Assembly (NCBI GenBank): GCA_038116945.1
Contig: JAYOEY010000015.1
Coordinates: 1 to 64,000 of the forward strand
DNA from: JAYOEY01 sp038116945
Lineage (GTDB): Bacteria; Pseudomonadota; Alphaproteobacteria; MPNO01; UBA2964
DNA: 64,000 nt
Reading direction: 5' to 3'
Below are positions 1 through 7,871 of this stretch, one piece after another. Position numbers and translations under genes: made by a program. Each line of letters opens with the position of its first letter. Positions within the stretch are counted from its first letter, which is position 1. The notes below the pieces were generated by a model. That model had not been told where the DNA came from. It searched no databases and saw only the letters and a list, made by a program, of their open reading frames with translations.

Positions 1-152
1 AGATCCTCCGTTAAATCAGACGATCAACTGGCCCAAAAATTTTGACGACGGACATGCCGGAGATGCTAGGTCGTTTGGGTAAATAATTGATTTAACAATT
101 GTGATTTTGCGGCTTTGTGCGTGGCAGGGTGCGGGGACGGCAGCGTTTGCCC

Positions 153-165
153 GGCAATTTCTGCC
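153..165. promoter_or_regulatory. Inverted repeat GGCA-N5-TGCC, possible activator site
   Basis: A perfect 4+4 inverted repeat with a 5-base spacer lies about 75 bp upstream of the candidate -24/-12 promoter of flgF. Enhancer-type activators of sigma-54 flagellar promoters, such as FlbD in Caulobacter, bind upstream palindromic sites. Assigning this repeat to such a protein is inference from position only, and a repeat this short could occur by chance. Confidence 0.25.
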
Positions 166-239
166 AAAAGGGGGAGAAATTACTCGCCTTCCCGATGCCC
201 GGGCGCGGCTAAGTGCCTGATCTTCCTGTCGATAAAAGG

Positions 240-255
240 TGGCACGAGATGTGCA
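240..255 (+). promoter_or_regulatory. Candidate sigma-54 (-24/-12) promoter of flgFGAH
   Basis: The string TGGCACGAGATGTGCA matches the sigma-54 consensus TGGCAC-N5-TTGCA except for one T-to-G change. It has the diagnostic GG (241-242) and GC (253-254) separated by exactly 10 bases. It lies 91 bp before the flgF start. Sigma-54 control of middle or late flagellar genes through FlbD and FliX is established in Caulobacter, and fliX is present in this window, which supports the reading. No transcript data are available. Confidence 0.45.
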
Positions 256-345
256 TGCCCGATGGATATGCCGGCCTCCACCCCTGAACGGGCGGACCGC
301 CGGTTTCGAAATCGTCTTAACGACACGCAAACGGTTCGCTGAAAT

Positions 346-1068
346 ATGGAAAACGCCCTACTCGTCGCCCTCTCCCGCCAGGTCGTCATGGAACGGCATA
401 TGCAGGTTGTCGCCAACAACATCGCGAATGCATCGACGCCGGGCTACAAGGGAGAACAGATGCTTTTCTCCGAATACCTGACGCCGAGCGGCGACGGCGG
501 AACGGTTTCCTTCGTTCAGGACATCGCTGTGGTTCGCGATTACGGAGAGGGCGAACTGGTCCGCACCGGCAATTCGCTCGATTTTGCGATCCATGGCAAA
601 GGCTGGTTCGTCGTCGACACGCCCGGCGGCCAGGCATACACGCGCAACGGCCATTTCACCCTCGATGCGCAGGGACGGTTGACGACCAGCTTCGGTCAGC
701 CCGTCCTCAGCGATTCCGGAACGCCGATAACCTTCACGCCGGAGGATACCGGGATCGTCGTGTCGGCGGACGGCACGATCACCAGCGAAACGGGGGAGAA
801 GGGACGCCTCGCCGTTGTCGCGTTTGAGGACGAGCACCAGCTCAAGAAATCCGGAAACTCGCTCTAGACGACCGACCAGCCGACCAAGCCCGCCGAAAAA
901 GTGCGCGTCATGCAGTCCATGATCGAAAGCTCGAACGTCGAACCGATCCTGGAAATCACCAACATGATCGCCGCCATGAGAAGCTACCAGTCGGCGCAGA
1001 ACAAGATCGTCGACGACAGCGGCCTGATTCAGAAGGCCATCAGCGTCCTCACCGACGAACAGGCCTGA
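346..1068 (+). pseudogene. flgF: Flagellar proximal rod protein FlgF, interrupted by in-frame TAG
   Basis: FlgF is a rod protein of the flagellar basal body. The first 173 codons carry the N-terminal rod motif (residues about 8-35, including VVANNIANAST) and the central hook/basal-body fold. The frame then meets TAG at 865-867 (codon 174) and continues without any shift to TGA at 1066-1068. The 66 downstream codons encode the conserved C-terminal helix (EPILEITNMIAAMRSYQS), which is needed for rod polymerisation in this family. The codon before the break sits where homologues usually have GN-L-Tyr, so a Tyr codon changed to TAG is the simplest reading. Length without the stop is normal (about 240). 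It is first in the operon, 39 bp before flgG. Alternatives are an assembly error or readthrough. Confidence 0.8.
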
Positions 1069-1107
1069 CCGGCTTGCTGCTGCCACCAATGAAAGAACGG
1101 CATTAAG

Positions 1108-1893
1108 ATGAGATCACTGAACATCGCAGCCACGGGAATGCTGGCCCAGCAGCTCAACGTGGAAGTCATCTCCAACAACATCGCCAACATGAACACCACG
1201 GGGTTCAAGCGGCAGCGCGCGGAATTCCAGGACCTGCTTTACCAGGAAGAACGGCGCGTCGGATCCTCGTCGTCGGATACCGGGACCATCGTGCCGGCAG
1301 GCGTACAGATCGGCGTCGGGGTCAAGACGGCCGCCGTATACAGGATTACCGAACAGGGAAACCTGGTCGCCACCGACAATACCTATGACGTCGCCATTCA
1401 GGGCAAGGGGTTCTTCAAGATCACGCTGCCAAACGGCGACACGGCCTATACCCGCGCGGGTTCCTTCCAGCTCAGCCCCACGGGAACCATCGTCACCGCC
1501 GATGGTTATTCGGTCGCGCCGGATATCACCATTCCGCCGAACGCGCTTTCGGTCACCATCAACGCCAGCGGCGAAGTCCTCGCCTCCATTCAGGGGCAGG
1601 TCGCGCCGCAGAACGTCGGCCAGCTCGTCCTGGTCAATTTCGCCAACGAAGCCGGCATGGAGCCGCTGGGCGACAATCTGCATCTCGAGACGCCGGCGTC
1701 CGGCCAGCCCGTCGAGGCGACGCCAGGCTCGGTCGGATTCGGAACGCTTTTGCAGGGATTTCTGGAGACATCCAACGTCAATGTCGTCCAGGAAATCACC
1801 AACCTGATCACGGCGCAGCGGGCTTACGAAATGAATTCGAAAGTCATCGAAGCGTCGGACGAAATGATGCAGGCCCTGAACCAGATCCGTTAA
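1108..1893 (+). CDS. flgG: Flagellar distal rod protein FlgG
   Basis: FlgG (261 aa, normal length) builds the distal rod of the flagellar basal body in the periplasm. The N-terminal rod signature (VISNNIANMNTTGFKR, residues about 15-30), the hook-basal-body central domain (YDVAIQGKGFF near residue 95) and the C-terminal helix (NVNVVQEITNLITAQRAYE) are all intact. It has no cleavable signal, as expected for a substrate of the flagellar type III export system. It follows flgF by 39 bp and precedes flgA by 27 bp in one operon. Unlike flgF it shows no damage. Confidence 0.97.
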   Translation: MRSLNIAATGMLAQQLNVEVISNNIANMNTTGFKRQRAEFQDLLYQEERRVGSSSSDTGTIVPAGVQIGVGVKTAAVYRITEQGNLVATDNTYDVAIQGKGFFKITLPNGDTAYTRAGSFQLSPTGTIVTADGYSVAPDITIPPNALSVTINASGEVLASIQGQVAPQNVGQLVLVNFANEAGMEPLGDNLHLETPASGQPVEATPGSVGFGTLLQGFLETSNVNVVQEITNLITAQRAYEMNSKVIEASDEMMQALNQIR

Positions 1894-1920
1894 CCGGGGC
1901 GTCAACAGAGGGAAGCACTC

Positions 1921-2856
1921 ATGAAATCGGTTATATCGACGATCTTCGCGGTCATTTTCATAGGCGCCGGAAGCTCCGGCGCGGATGCGGCGCTCCTGCG
2001 CTCGACGGTCGCGGTCGACGGCGAGGTAATCCGGCTCGGCGACATCTTTTCCGGTGCCGGCGACCAGGCCCCGCTGATCATCGCAAAGGCGCCGCCGCCG
2101 GGCGAACGTATCGTGATTCGCGCCACGCAGCTCGCGGCGATCGCCGAACGCGCCCGCCTCGACTGGAAATCGGACAACCGTTTCGAGCGATCCGTCGTCA
2201 CGAGAAGGGCCCGAACGGTGCTTCCGGACGAAATCGAAGCGAAGGTCGTCGCCGCGCTTCGCAAGGAAGGGCTGAAGGAAGACTGGCGTATCGACCTGCC
2301 CGGCACCGGCCTGACGGCGAAGGTCGCGATCGACGAAGAACGACCGGTCAGAATTGCAAACGCGCGATACAGCGTCCACGGCAAGCGGTTCTCCGCGATT
2401 CTGGAAATCCCCCGCGGCGACAATGCCGCCGAACGTCGGCAAGTCACCGGCAGCCTGTGCAGGATCGCCAAGGTCCCCGTTCTGACCGGACGGATCCAGC
2501 GCGGCGAAATCGTCCGCGATCACGACCTGGAATTCATTCCGTATCCGCAGACCAAGATCGGCAGAACGGTTCTGCTCGACAAGGAACGCATAGTCGGCCG
2601 TCAGGCACGGCGACTTCTGTCGCCGGGCAAGCCGGTGCGGGCCGGAGACATTCGGCCGCCGGTGGTGGTCGAAAAGGGTACGATCGTAACGATTGTGGTC
2701 GAGACCCGCCGGATGCAGATCACCGCGCGAGGCAAGGCTCTCGACGACGGGGCCCAGGGCGAAACCGTACGCGTTCTGAACATAAGAAGCCGTCAGACCG
2801 TCGAGGGAACCGTGGTGGGCCGAAACCGCGTGATCCTCAGCTCAGCCAGGAACTGA
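1921..2856 (+). CDS. flgA: Flagellar basal body P-ring assembly chaperone FlgA
   Basis: FlgA (311 aa) is the periplasmic chaperone that helps FlgI form the P ring. A Sec signal peptide covers residues 1 to about 23 (hydrophobic stretch, then GADA-A). The C-terminal SAF domain is visible at about residues 180-310, with LTGRIQRGEIVRDHDLEF, then RRLLSPGKPVRAGDIRPP and VRVLNIRSRQTVEGTVVG. Length fits the long alphaproteobacterial form. It lies in the flgF-flgG-flgA-flgH operon. Its usual client FlgI is not encoded in this window. Confidence 0.95.
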   Translation: MKSVISTIFAVIFIGAGSSGADAALLRSTVAVDGEVIRLGDIFSGAGDQAPLIIAKAPPPGERIVIRATQLAAIAERARLDWKSDNRFERSVVTRRARTVLPDEIEAKVVAALRKEGLKEDWRIDLPGTGLTAKVAIDEERPVRIANARYSVHGKRFSAILEIPRGDNAAERRQVTGSLCRIAKVPVLTGRIQRGEIVRDHDLEFIPYPQTKIGRTVLLDKERIVGRQARRLLSPGKPVRAGDIRPPVVVEKGTIVTIVVETRRMQITARGKALDDGAQGETVRVLNIRSRQTVEGTVVGRNRVILSSARN

Positions 2857-2900
2857 CCGCGGCCTCGATACCGCAAACGTTTTCACCAAAGGATACTTTC

Positions 2901-3659
2901 ATGAGTTTTATCGGGACGAACGGAATTCGGGCCATCGTTCTTATGGGCGCCGCTTTCGCGGCATCGGGCTGCCAGATGCTGAACCGGCTGGCCCATGTCG
3001 GCGAGGAACCGCCGATGACCCAGATCCAGAATCCGGTTCAGGCGCCCCATTACACGCCTGTCTCGCTCCCGATGCCGAAAGAAATCCCGCGGCACCACGC
3101 GCCGAACTCCCTGTGGCGTCACGGCGCCCGGGCGTTCTTCAAGGATCAGCGGGCGATGCGCGTCGGCGACCTCGTGACCATTTCCATTTCCGTCGACGAG
3201 AACGCGACTCTCAATAACACCACGACGCATAACCGCTCCAACGCTACGGATGCCTCGGTCAACTCGTTTCTCGGTTACGAAACCAGCCTTAGCCGCGTTC
3301 TGCCGGAAACCATCAATCCGGGCAGCCTTATCGACATAGACAGCGCGACCGCCAATTCGGGCACCGGCACGATCAAACGCGACGAAAAAATCAACCTGAG
3401 CATCGCCGCGGTCATCACCCAGAAACTGCCGAACGGGAATCTGGTCGTTCTTGGCCGACAGGAAATCCGGGTCAATTTCGAGGTCCGGCAGCTTCAGATC
3501 GCAGGGATCGTCCGGCCGGAGGACATCACGGCGAGCAACACGATTTCATCGGACAAAATTGCCGAGGCCCGGATCTCATACGGTGGGAAAGGACATATCT
3601 CCGACCTGCAGCAGCCGCGCTACGGCCAGCAGATTTACGACATACTCTGGCCGTTCTGA
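2901..3659 (+). CDS. flgH: Flagellar L-ring lipoprotein FlgH
   Basis: FlgH (252 aa) forms the outer-membrane L ring. The chosen ATG gives a lipoprotein signal with lipobox AASGC and the lipidated cysteine at residue 24. The conserved core follows: SLWRHGARAFFKDQRAMRVGDLVTI, LPNGNLVVLGRQEIRVNFE and the C-terminal GKGHISDLQQPRYGQQIYDILWPF region. The open frame extends far upstream inside flgA, but that part is a shadow and lacks any FlgH sequence. It is the last gene of the operon. flgI does not follow, and the next gene is dksA on the opposite strand. Confidence 0.96.
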   Translation: MSFIGTNGIRAIVLMGAAFAASGCQMLNRLAHVGEEPPMTQIQNPVQAPHYTPVSLPMPKEIPRHHAPNSLWRHGARAFFKDQRAMRVGDLVTISISVDENATLNNTTTHNRSNATDASVNSFLGYETSLSRVLPETINPGSLIDIDSATANSGTGTIKRDEKINLSIAAVITQKLPNGNLVVLGRQEIRVNFEVRQLQIAGIVRPEDITASNTISSDKIAEARISYGGKGHISDLQQPRYGQQIYDILWPF

Positions 3660-3685
3660 CGGTCGACAGGAAGAGACGGCCAGGT

Positions 3686-3704
3686 CGCGCCCGGCCGGGG
3701 CGCG
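3686..3704. terminator. GC hairpin between flgH and dksA
   Basis: A perfect 7-bp stem (CGCGCCC / GGGCGCG) with a 5-base loop lies in the 59-bp gap where flgH and dksA converge. It could end transcription from both sides. There is no T-tract on either strand, so it may only help Rho-dependent termination or protect 3' ends. Confidence 0.3.
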
Positions 3705-3718
3705 GCTTAAGCCGGCAC

Positions 3719-4135
3719 TCAGTCGTCCCGGTGAATGCGTTCGCGCCGCTCGTGACGTTCCTGCGCTTCGAGACTCAGCATGGCAATCGGCCGCGCTTCG
3801 AGCCGACGCAACCCGATAGGTTCTCCGGTCTCCTCGCAATACCCGTACGTGCCGTCCTCGATTCTCTCGAGCGCCTCGTCGATTTTCTGAATCAGCTTGC
3901 GTCCCCTGTCGCGCGTCCTCAACTCAACAGCCCGGTCCGTCTCGGCGGATGCCCTGTCGGCAATATCGGGGGACTGCAGGGAAACCTCCTGCAAATTCTG
4001 CAACGTCTGGCTGGATTCGGCATAAAGTTCGTCCCGCCATCGCTGAAGCCGGCGACGGAAATACTCTTTCTGCCTCGCATTCATGAACGGCTCGTCATCC
4101 GACGGCCGATAATTCTTAGGTAACCCAGGAGCCAT
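3719..4135 (-). CDS. dksA: RNA polymerase-binding transcription factor DksA
   Basis: DksA (138 aa) binds the secondary channel of RNA polymerase and works with ppGpp to adjust stable-RNA and amino-acid promoters. The N-terminal coiled coil (residues about 20-90) and the globular domain with YGYCEETGEPIGLRRLEARP are present. Only one of the four zinc-finger cysteines remains, which is usual for alphaproteobacterial DksA. The Asp-Ala pair normally found at the coiled-coil tip appears as IADRAS near residue 60. It lies downstream of fliX with a 121-bp gap that holds its own promoter-like sequence. Confidence 0.93.
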   Translation of the reverse strand: MAPGLPKNYRPSDDEPFMNARQKEYFRRRLQRWRDELYAESSQTLQNLQEVSLQSPDIADRASAETDRAVELRTRDRGRKLIQKIDEALERIEDGTYGYCEETGEPIGLRRLEARPIAMLSLEAQERHERRERIHRDD

Positions 4136-4165
4136 GGCCTATCCGATCATGTTGAAACGGCGCGG

Positions 4166-4195
4166 AGTATAGATAAAGGCGTTCCGCCCCTGCAA
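4166..4195 (-). promoter_or_regulatory. Candidate sigma-70 promoter of dksA
   Basis: On the minus strand TTGCAG (4195-4190) and TATACT (4171-4166) are separated by 18 bp and lie about 30 bp before the dksA start codon. Both hexamers resemble the -35 and -10 consensus. This would let dksA be expressed independently of the flagellar gene fliX upstream. Confidence 0.4.
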
Positions 4196-4256
4196 CTCCC
4201 ATGGCGCGATTCACGGGAAATTCTAAGATGCTGGAAAATATGAAAGATTCGGGAAT

Positions 4257-4673
4257 CTACAGCGCGTGGCCGAGCTTGGCCAGTTCCACGGCCGCCCGGA
4301 GTTCTATTTCCTGAAGAATTTCCGCAAGCGCGGGATCGATCGCCGCCGACGATTTTTTCTGCACCATCGCCAGAATTTTCTGCAGGCTTTCCTTCGGATA
4401 CCGTCCGACGAGCAATCCCAGGCGCAACGTTTCCAGCTGATCGAGCAGGTCGCCGCCGCGCTCGATCGCCCGGCGTTTCTCCTCGAGCGGATCGTTGACC
4501 TCCTGAACGCTGAGCAGGGCGCCCACGCCCTGCAACGAGGTCGGTGGCGCGGCGGCGCCGGCCGAGGATCCGCTCTGGATACGGCTGGCGAATGCAGCGC
4601 CGGCTCCGGCGGCGCTCTTCGTCCGGCGCGACGCTGGCACCGAATTGGCGGGCCCGGTGTTGGCTATCTTCAT
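4257..4673 (-). CDS. fliX: Flagellar assembly regulator FliX
   Basis: FliX (138 aa) is an alphaproteobacteria-specific protein that, in Caulobacter, couples basal-body assembly to the sigma-54 activator FlbD. The start at 4673 gives MKIANTGP, the family's typical N-terminus, followed by a Ser/Ala-rich variable stretch to about residue 55. The conserved C-terminal half has LLSVQEVNDPLEEKRRAIERG, a DLLDQLETLRLGLLVG helix and the ending ILQEIELRAAVELAKLGHAL. An upstream extension of the frame runs into cheA and is not FliX. It starts only 16 bp after the truncated end of cheA. In many relatives fliX lies beside flgI, which is missing here. Confidence 0.9.
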   Translation of the reverse strand: MKIANTGPANSVPASRRTKSAAGAGAAFASRIQSGSSAGAAAPPTSLQGVGALLSVQEVNDPLEEKRRAIERGGDLLDQLETLRLGLLVGRYPKESLQKILAMVQKKSSAAIDPALAEILQEIELRAAVELAKLGHAL

Positions 4674-4689
4674 GTGGTCAGCAATCCGT

Positions 4690-6708
4690 TTAGCAGTGTC
4701 CGTACTGCGTCGTCCCCGCGTGGCAGACGACGATAAAGGTCTCGCTGCTCGTCTTTCCTTCATCTTGTGCGCTGTTCGCTTCAAGCCGCATGAGCCGGGA
4801 CAGTTCCACAAGCGGCAGCAGACGGTCCCGAAGCCTGAGCACGGGCGTGCCGTTGACCTCCTCGATCCGGTGTTCGGATTCGTCCGAAACGCGCACCAGC
4901 TCGTTGACGCTGAGCTGGGGAATGGCGAACCGCTCCCCTCCGGATGCGACGATCAGGGCCGATACGATCGCAAGGGTGAGCGGAATCTTGACCACGAACT
5001 TGGATCCGGCACCGGGTTCCGACTGGAGCTCCACATGACCGCCGATCTTTTCGATGTTGGTCCGCACGACATCCATGCCGACTCCGCGACCGGAGACGTT
5101 CGTGACTTTCTCGGCCGTCGAGAAACCTGCCTTGAAGATGAACTGACAGATCTGTTTGGACGACATCGCCTCGATTTCTTCCGCGGTCGTCAGGCCATTG
5201 GCGATCGCCTTTTCCGAAACCTTTTCGAGATTGATCCCGCGACCGTCGTCGGAAATTTCGATAATGATGTGACCGCCCTCATGATAGGCGTTCAGAGTGA
5301 TCGTGCCGTGTTCGGGCTTGCCCGCCGCCGTGCGCTCCGACGGTGTTTCGATGCCGTGATCGCCCGAGTTCCGCACCATGTGGGTCAGCGGATCCTTGAT
5401 CATTTCGAGCACCTACCGATCCAGTTCGGTGTCGGCGCCGAGCATCTCAAGCTCGATTTTCTTGTCGAGGTCGAGCGACAGGTCCCGCACGATTCTGGGC
5501 AGCTTGCTCCAGGCGCTGCCGATCTGCTGCATGCGCGTCTTCATGACGCCTTCCTGAAGATCGCTGGTAATCAGGCTGAGACGCTGCAACGGCGTAGAGA
5601 ATTCGCTGTCCTCGTATTTTCGAACCATTTGCAGGAGCTGGTTCCGCGACAGCACCAGTTCGCTGACCATCGTCATCAGGTTTTCAAGCAGATCGACATT
5701 GACCCGGATCGACTGCGTAGCAGGCGCATCGGATTTCTTCGTCTCGCCCTGCGCGCCCTGTTCCGAGGCCGCTGCCAGCTTGGCGGCCTTTTCCGCCTGG
5801 GCCTTTGCGGCCGCGATGCGGTCGCGTTCGCTGCGGAACGCCGCCAGCGTATCCGTGATCGCGTCCGCCGGGACTTCCAGCTCCACGAGCGACTCCGAAA
5901 ACAGCGTCGCGACTGCTTCGAACTGCTCGTCGCTGTATGACTGCATGGGCGGCGGCTGATAGACGGGATTTTCGTCTTCGGAGTAGTTGTTGGGGCCGCC
6001 GGCGAGCGCGACGGTATATTCGACCAGCTTGCCCTGAAGAATGATGGGATCCGCGCCGTCGTATGGTGACGAGAGACCGCCGTCTTTCATCAGCTTCCCG
6101 CAGAATACCTCGACCGCGGCATCGATGGAGGATATCCCGCCGAGCCGGTCGACCAACGCTTCGGCGGCCACCGCCCCGAAAGAGGCAAGCGGTTGCGGTT
6201 CTACCGCCCCTTCGTCATCCGGAAAATCAGACACCTCATCCGAAAGCGCTTCGACCTCCTCGACGGGCTCGACGACATCGTCGGAAACGGGATCCTCGGG
6301 TTCATCGGCTTCAGCCGCCGGCGGTGCGGCCTGGCCGTTCGCCATGGCATTCAGTCGTTCAATGAGGTTGGAATCGTCTCCGTCCGGTTCCTGCTCGGTT
6401 TCGGCCAGAGAGTTCAGCAGATCCTTGATGGTGTCTATTGACTCCAGGATGAGCGTCACCGCTTCCGGGGTGACCGACAGCTCGCCGTCCCGAAACTTTC
6501 CGAGTACGTTTTCGCCGGCATGCGCGACCGATTCCAGCCGCGGCAGCCCGAGGAATCCGCAGGTCCCCTTGATCGTATGCACCAGCCGGAAAATGCTGCC
6601 AATCAGCTCCGGATCGTTGGGCTCCTGTTCCAGTCGAACGATTTCGACATCCAGGCTGTCGATCGCTTCGTTGGTTTCTGTCAGAAATTCACTGAGAAGA
6701 TCGTCCAC
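4690..6708 (-). pseudogene. cheA: Chemotaxis histidine kinase CheA, internal TAG and truncated C-terminus
   Basis: CheA senses receptor signals and phosphorylates CheY and CheB. The frame opens with an HPt (P1) domain with His44 in HTIKG, an acidic low-complexity linker (about 110-190), a P2-like region, and the P3 dimerisation helix (about 335-425). A TAG at 5415-5413 (codon 432) then interrupts it just before DPLTHMVRN, the N box of the kinase domain. Homologues usually have Gln at that site, so CAG to TAG is likely. The ATP-binding domain follows in frame (DDGRGI, GRGVGMDVV). The CheW-like P5 domain begins but stops after QYGHC at 4690, losing roughly its last third. No cheW, cheY, cheB or cheR lies nearby. 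Two independent lesions make this a pseudogene, and chemotaxis from this locus is probably lost. Confidence 0.85.
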
Positions 6709-6862
6709 GGTGTACCTCGAATTTGACGGACCGTTTGGCGCAACCCTTCGCGCCCCGGCTCAGACGGTGGCAGTCTCAAGCTATTTATTTAAAAAGCCGT
6801 AAAACCGGCGGTCGTAACCGCACCGGCAAATCGGAAGCTTCGAATCGGGAGGGAGACGACGG

Positions 6863-7501
6863 TCAGCGAACCGCGGCAACCGACAGGATGACGGACCCCT
6901 CGCCCTGGACCACCGTCAGATTGCAGCCCATCCGCCGCGCGAGCCAGGCGGTAAAATATCCCTGCACAGACCGCGCGGTAAGCGAGTCAGGATCGCAGTC
7001 CGGCTCAAGCGCCGAAACCGTTTCCGGTCGCAATGCGGCGCGGTCCGCCTCGGCGACGATCTCGAGCCTTTTTTCCGGACCATCGGAATATCCGACGCGC
7101 AGACGCCCTCTGTTCGGCAGGGCCTCAAGTCCCAGTACCGCCATGTTGAGAAGCAGCTTGGAGGCGTCCCGCCCGGGCGCGACAGCATCCTGCGGCGGAT
7201 CGAAATCTATTTTCTCGCGCTCGATAACGCCGCCAATCAGGCCGCCGAGATCGGCAACGGTCAGGGAATCGGCGTTATCGCCCCCAAGCCCGTAGGCGAC
7301 GCGAAACAGGGTCAGCCGGCCGGCCGCCTGGCCGATGCTGAATCCGACAAGGTCGGATACCTCCCCGTCAACCTGTCCGTTCTCGTCGACCAGCAGTTCC
7401 AGCCCGTTGCTGACCGCAGCGACAGGGCTGATCAGGTCGTGGCAGAGACGGGAACAGATCAATTCTGATACGCGAAACGGTATTTCCTGGGAATCGGTCA
7501 T
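6863..7501 (-). CDS. chpT: Histidine phosphotransferase ChpT
   Basis: ChpT (212 aa) relays phosphate from the hybrid kinase CckA to CtrA and CpdR in the alphaproteobacterial cell-cycle circuit. The DHp-like helix carries the acceptor His21 in SRLCHDLISP. A degenerate Bergerat-type domain follows (LLLNMAVLGLEALPNRGRL, and GYFTAWLARRMGC near the end). The ATG at 7501 is preceded by AGGAC at good spacing, and longer in-frame extensions lack such a site. It lies 154 bp upstream of cheA on the same strand and is divergent from a DUF3553 gene, a familiar alphaproteobacterial pairing. The gene is intact, as expected for an essential regulator. Confidence 0.9.
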   Translation of the reverse strand: MTDSQEIPFRVSELICSRLCHDLISPVAAVSNGLELLVDENGQVDGEVSDLVGFSIGQAAGRLTLFRVAYGLGGDNADSLTVADLGGLIGGVIEREKIDFDPPQDAVAPGRDASKLLLNMAVLGLEALPNRGRLRVGYSDGPEKRLEIVAEADRAALRPETVSALEPDCDPDSLTARSVQGYFTAWLARRMGCNLTVVQGEGSVILSVAAVR

Positions 7502-7585
7502 CGTCCTGTCCTGTAGCATCCCTTGCTGTTCATGCAGACCGTAGCAGCATAACATATCCGAAGATCGGCCCCGATTTCCGGAGAC

Positions 7586-7771
7586 ATGACGACGCAAGTA
7601 TATTTCCCCGGCGCCTTTGTTCGTCATCCCGACCGCCCCGACTGGGGCCTCGGCCAGGTGCAGTCCGCCATTGGCGACCGCGTAACGGTAAATTTCGAGC
7701 ACCGGGGTAAACAGCTCGTTAACGTATCCATCATCCGGCTGGAAATTGTCGATCCAGGCGAAGTCGACTGA
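7586..7771 (+). CDS. DUF3553 domain-containing small protein
   Basis: A 61-residue protein with the DUF3553 pattern: FFPG-type start (YFPGAFVRHPDRPDWGLGQVQS) and then VTVNFEHRGKQLVN. The fold resembles small beta-barrel modules that sit at the ends of some UvrD-type helicases and CarD-like proteins. Its function as a stand-alone protein is unknown. It is divergent from chpT with an 84-bp gap, an arrangement seen across Alphaproteobacteria. Confidence 0.8.
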   Translation: MTTQVYFPGAFVRHPDRPDWGLGQVQSAIGDRVTVNFEHRGKQLVNVSIIRLEIVDPGEVD

Positions 7772-7871
7772 CAACCCGCTGCCGGGTTCGGTCCTGGTTG
7801 ATTTCACCGGTTAAAAAAAATGTACTAAGGTCTCCGTCCCGCATCGGGGTGTCTTTAACGGTGGAGCAGAA

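Larger units (their letters stand above)
1..345. other. Non-coding upstream region of the flgF operon
   Basis: This 345-base stretch holds no convincing gene. Open frames here on either strand show no recognisable protein and overlap each other. The first 120 bases are AT-richer than the surrounding DNA, as is usual for a control region. It contains a GGCA-N5-TGCC inverted repeat (153-165) and a -24/-12 promoter-like element (240-255), annotated separately. It may also carry the promoter of a divergent gene beyond the left edge, which cannot be seen. Confidence 0.6.

Noticed and set aside
2457..2900. Upstream extension of the flgH frame
   Set aside because: It overlaps flgA out of frame and lacks FlgH similarity; the lipoprotein signal starts at 2901.
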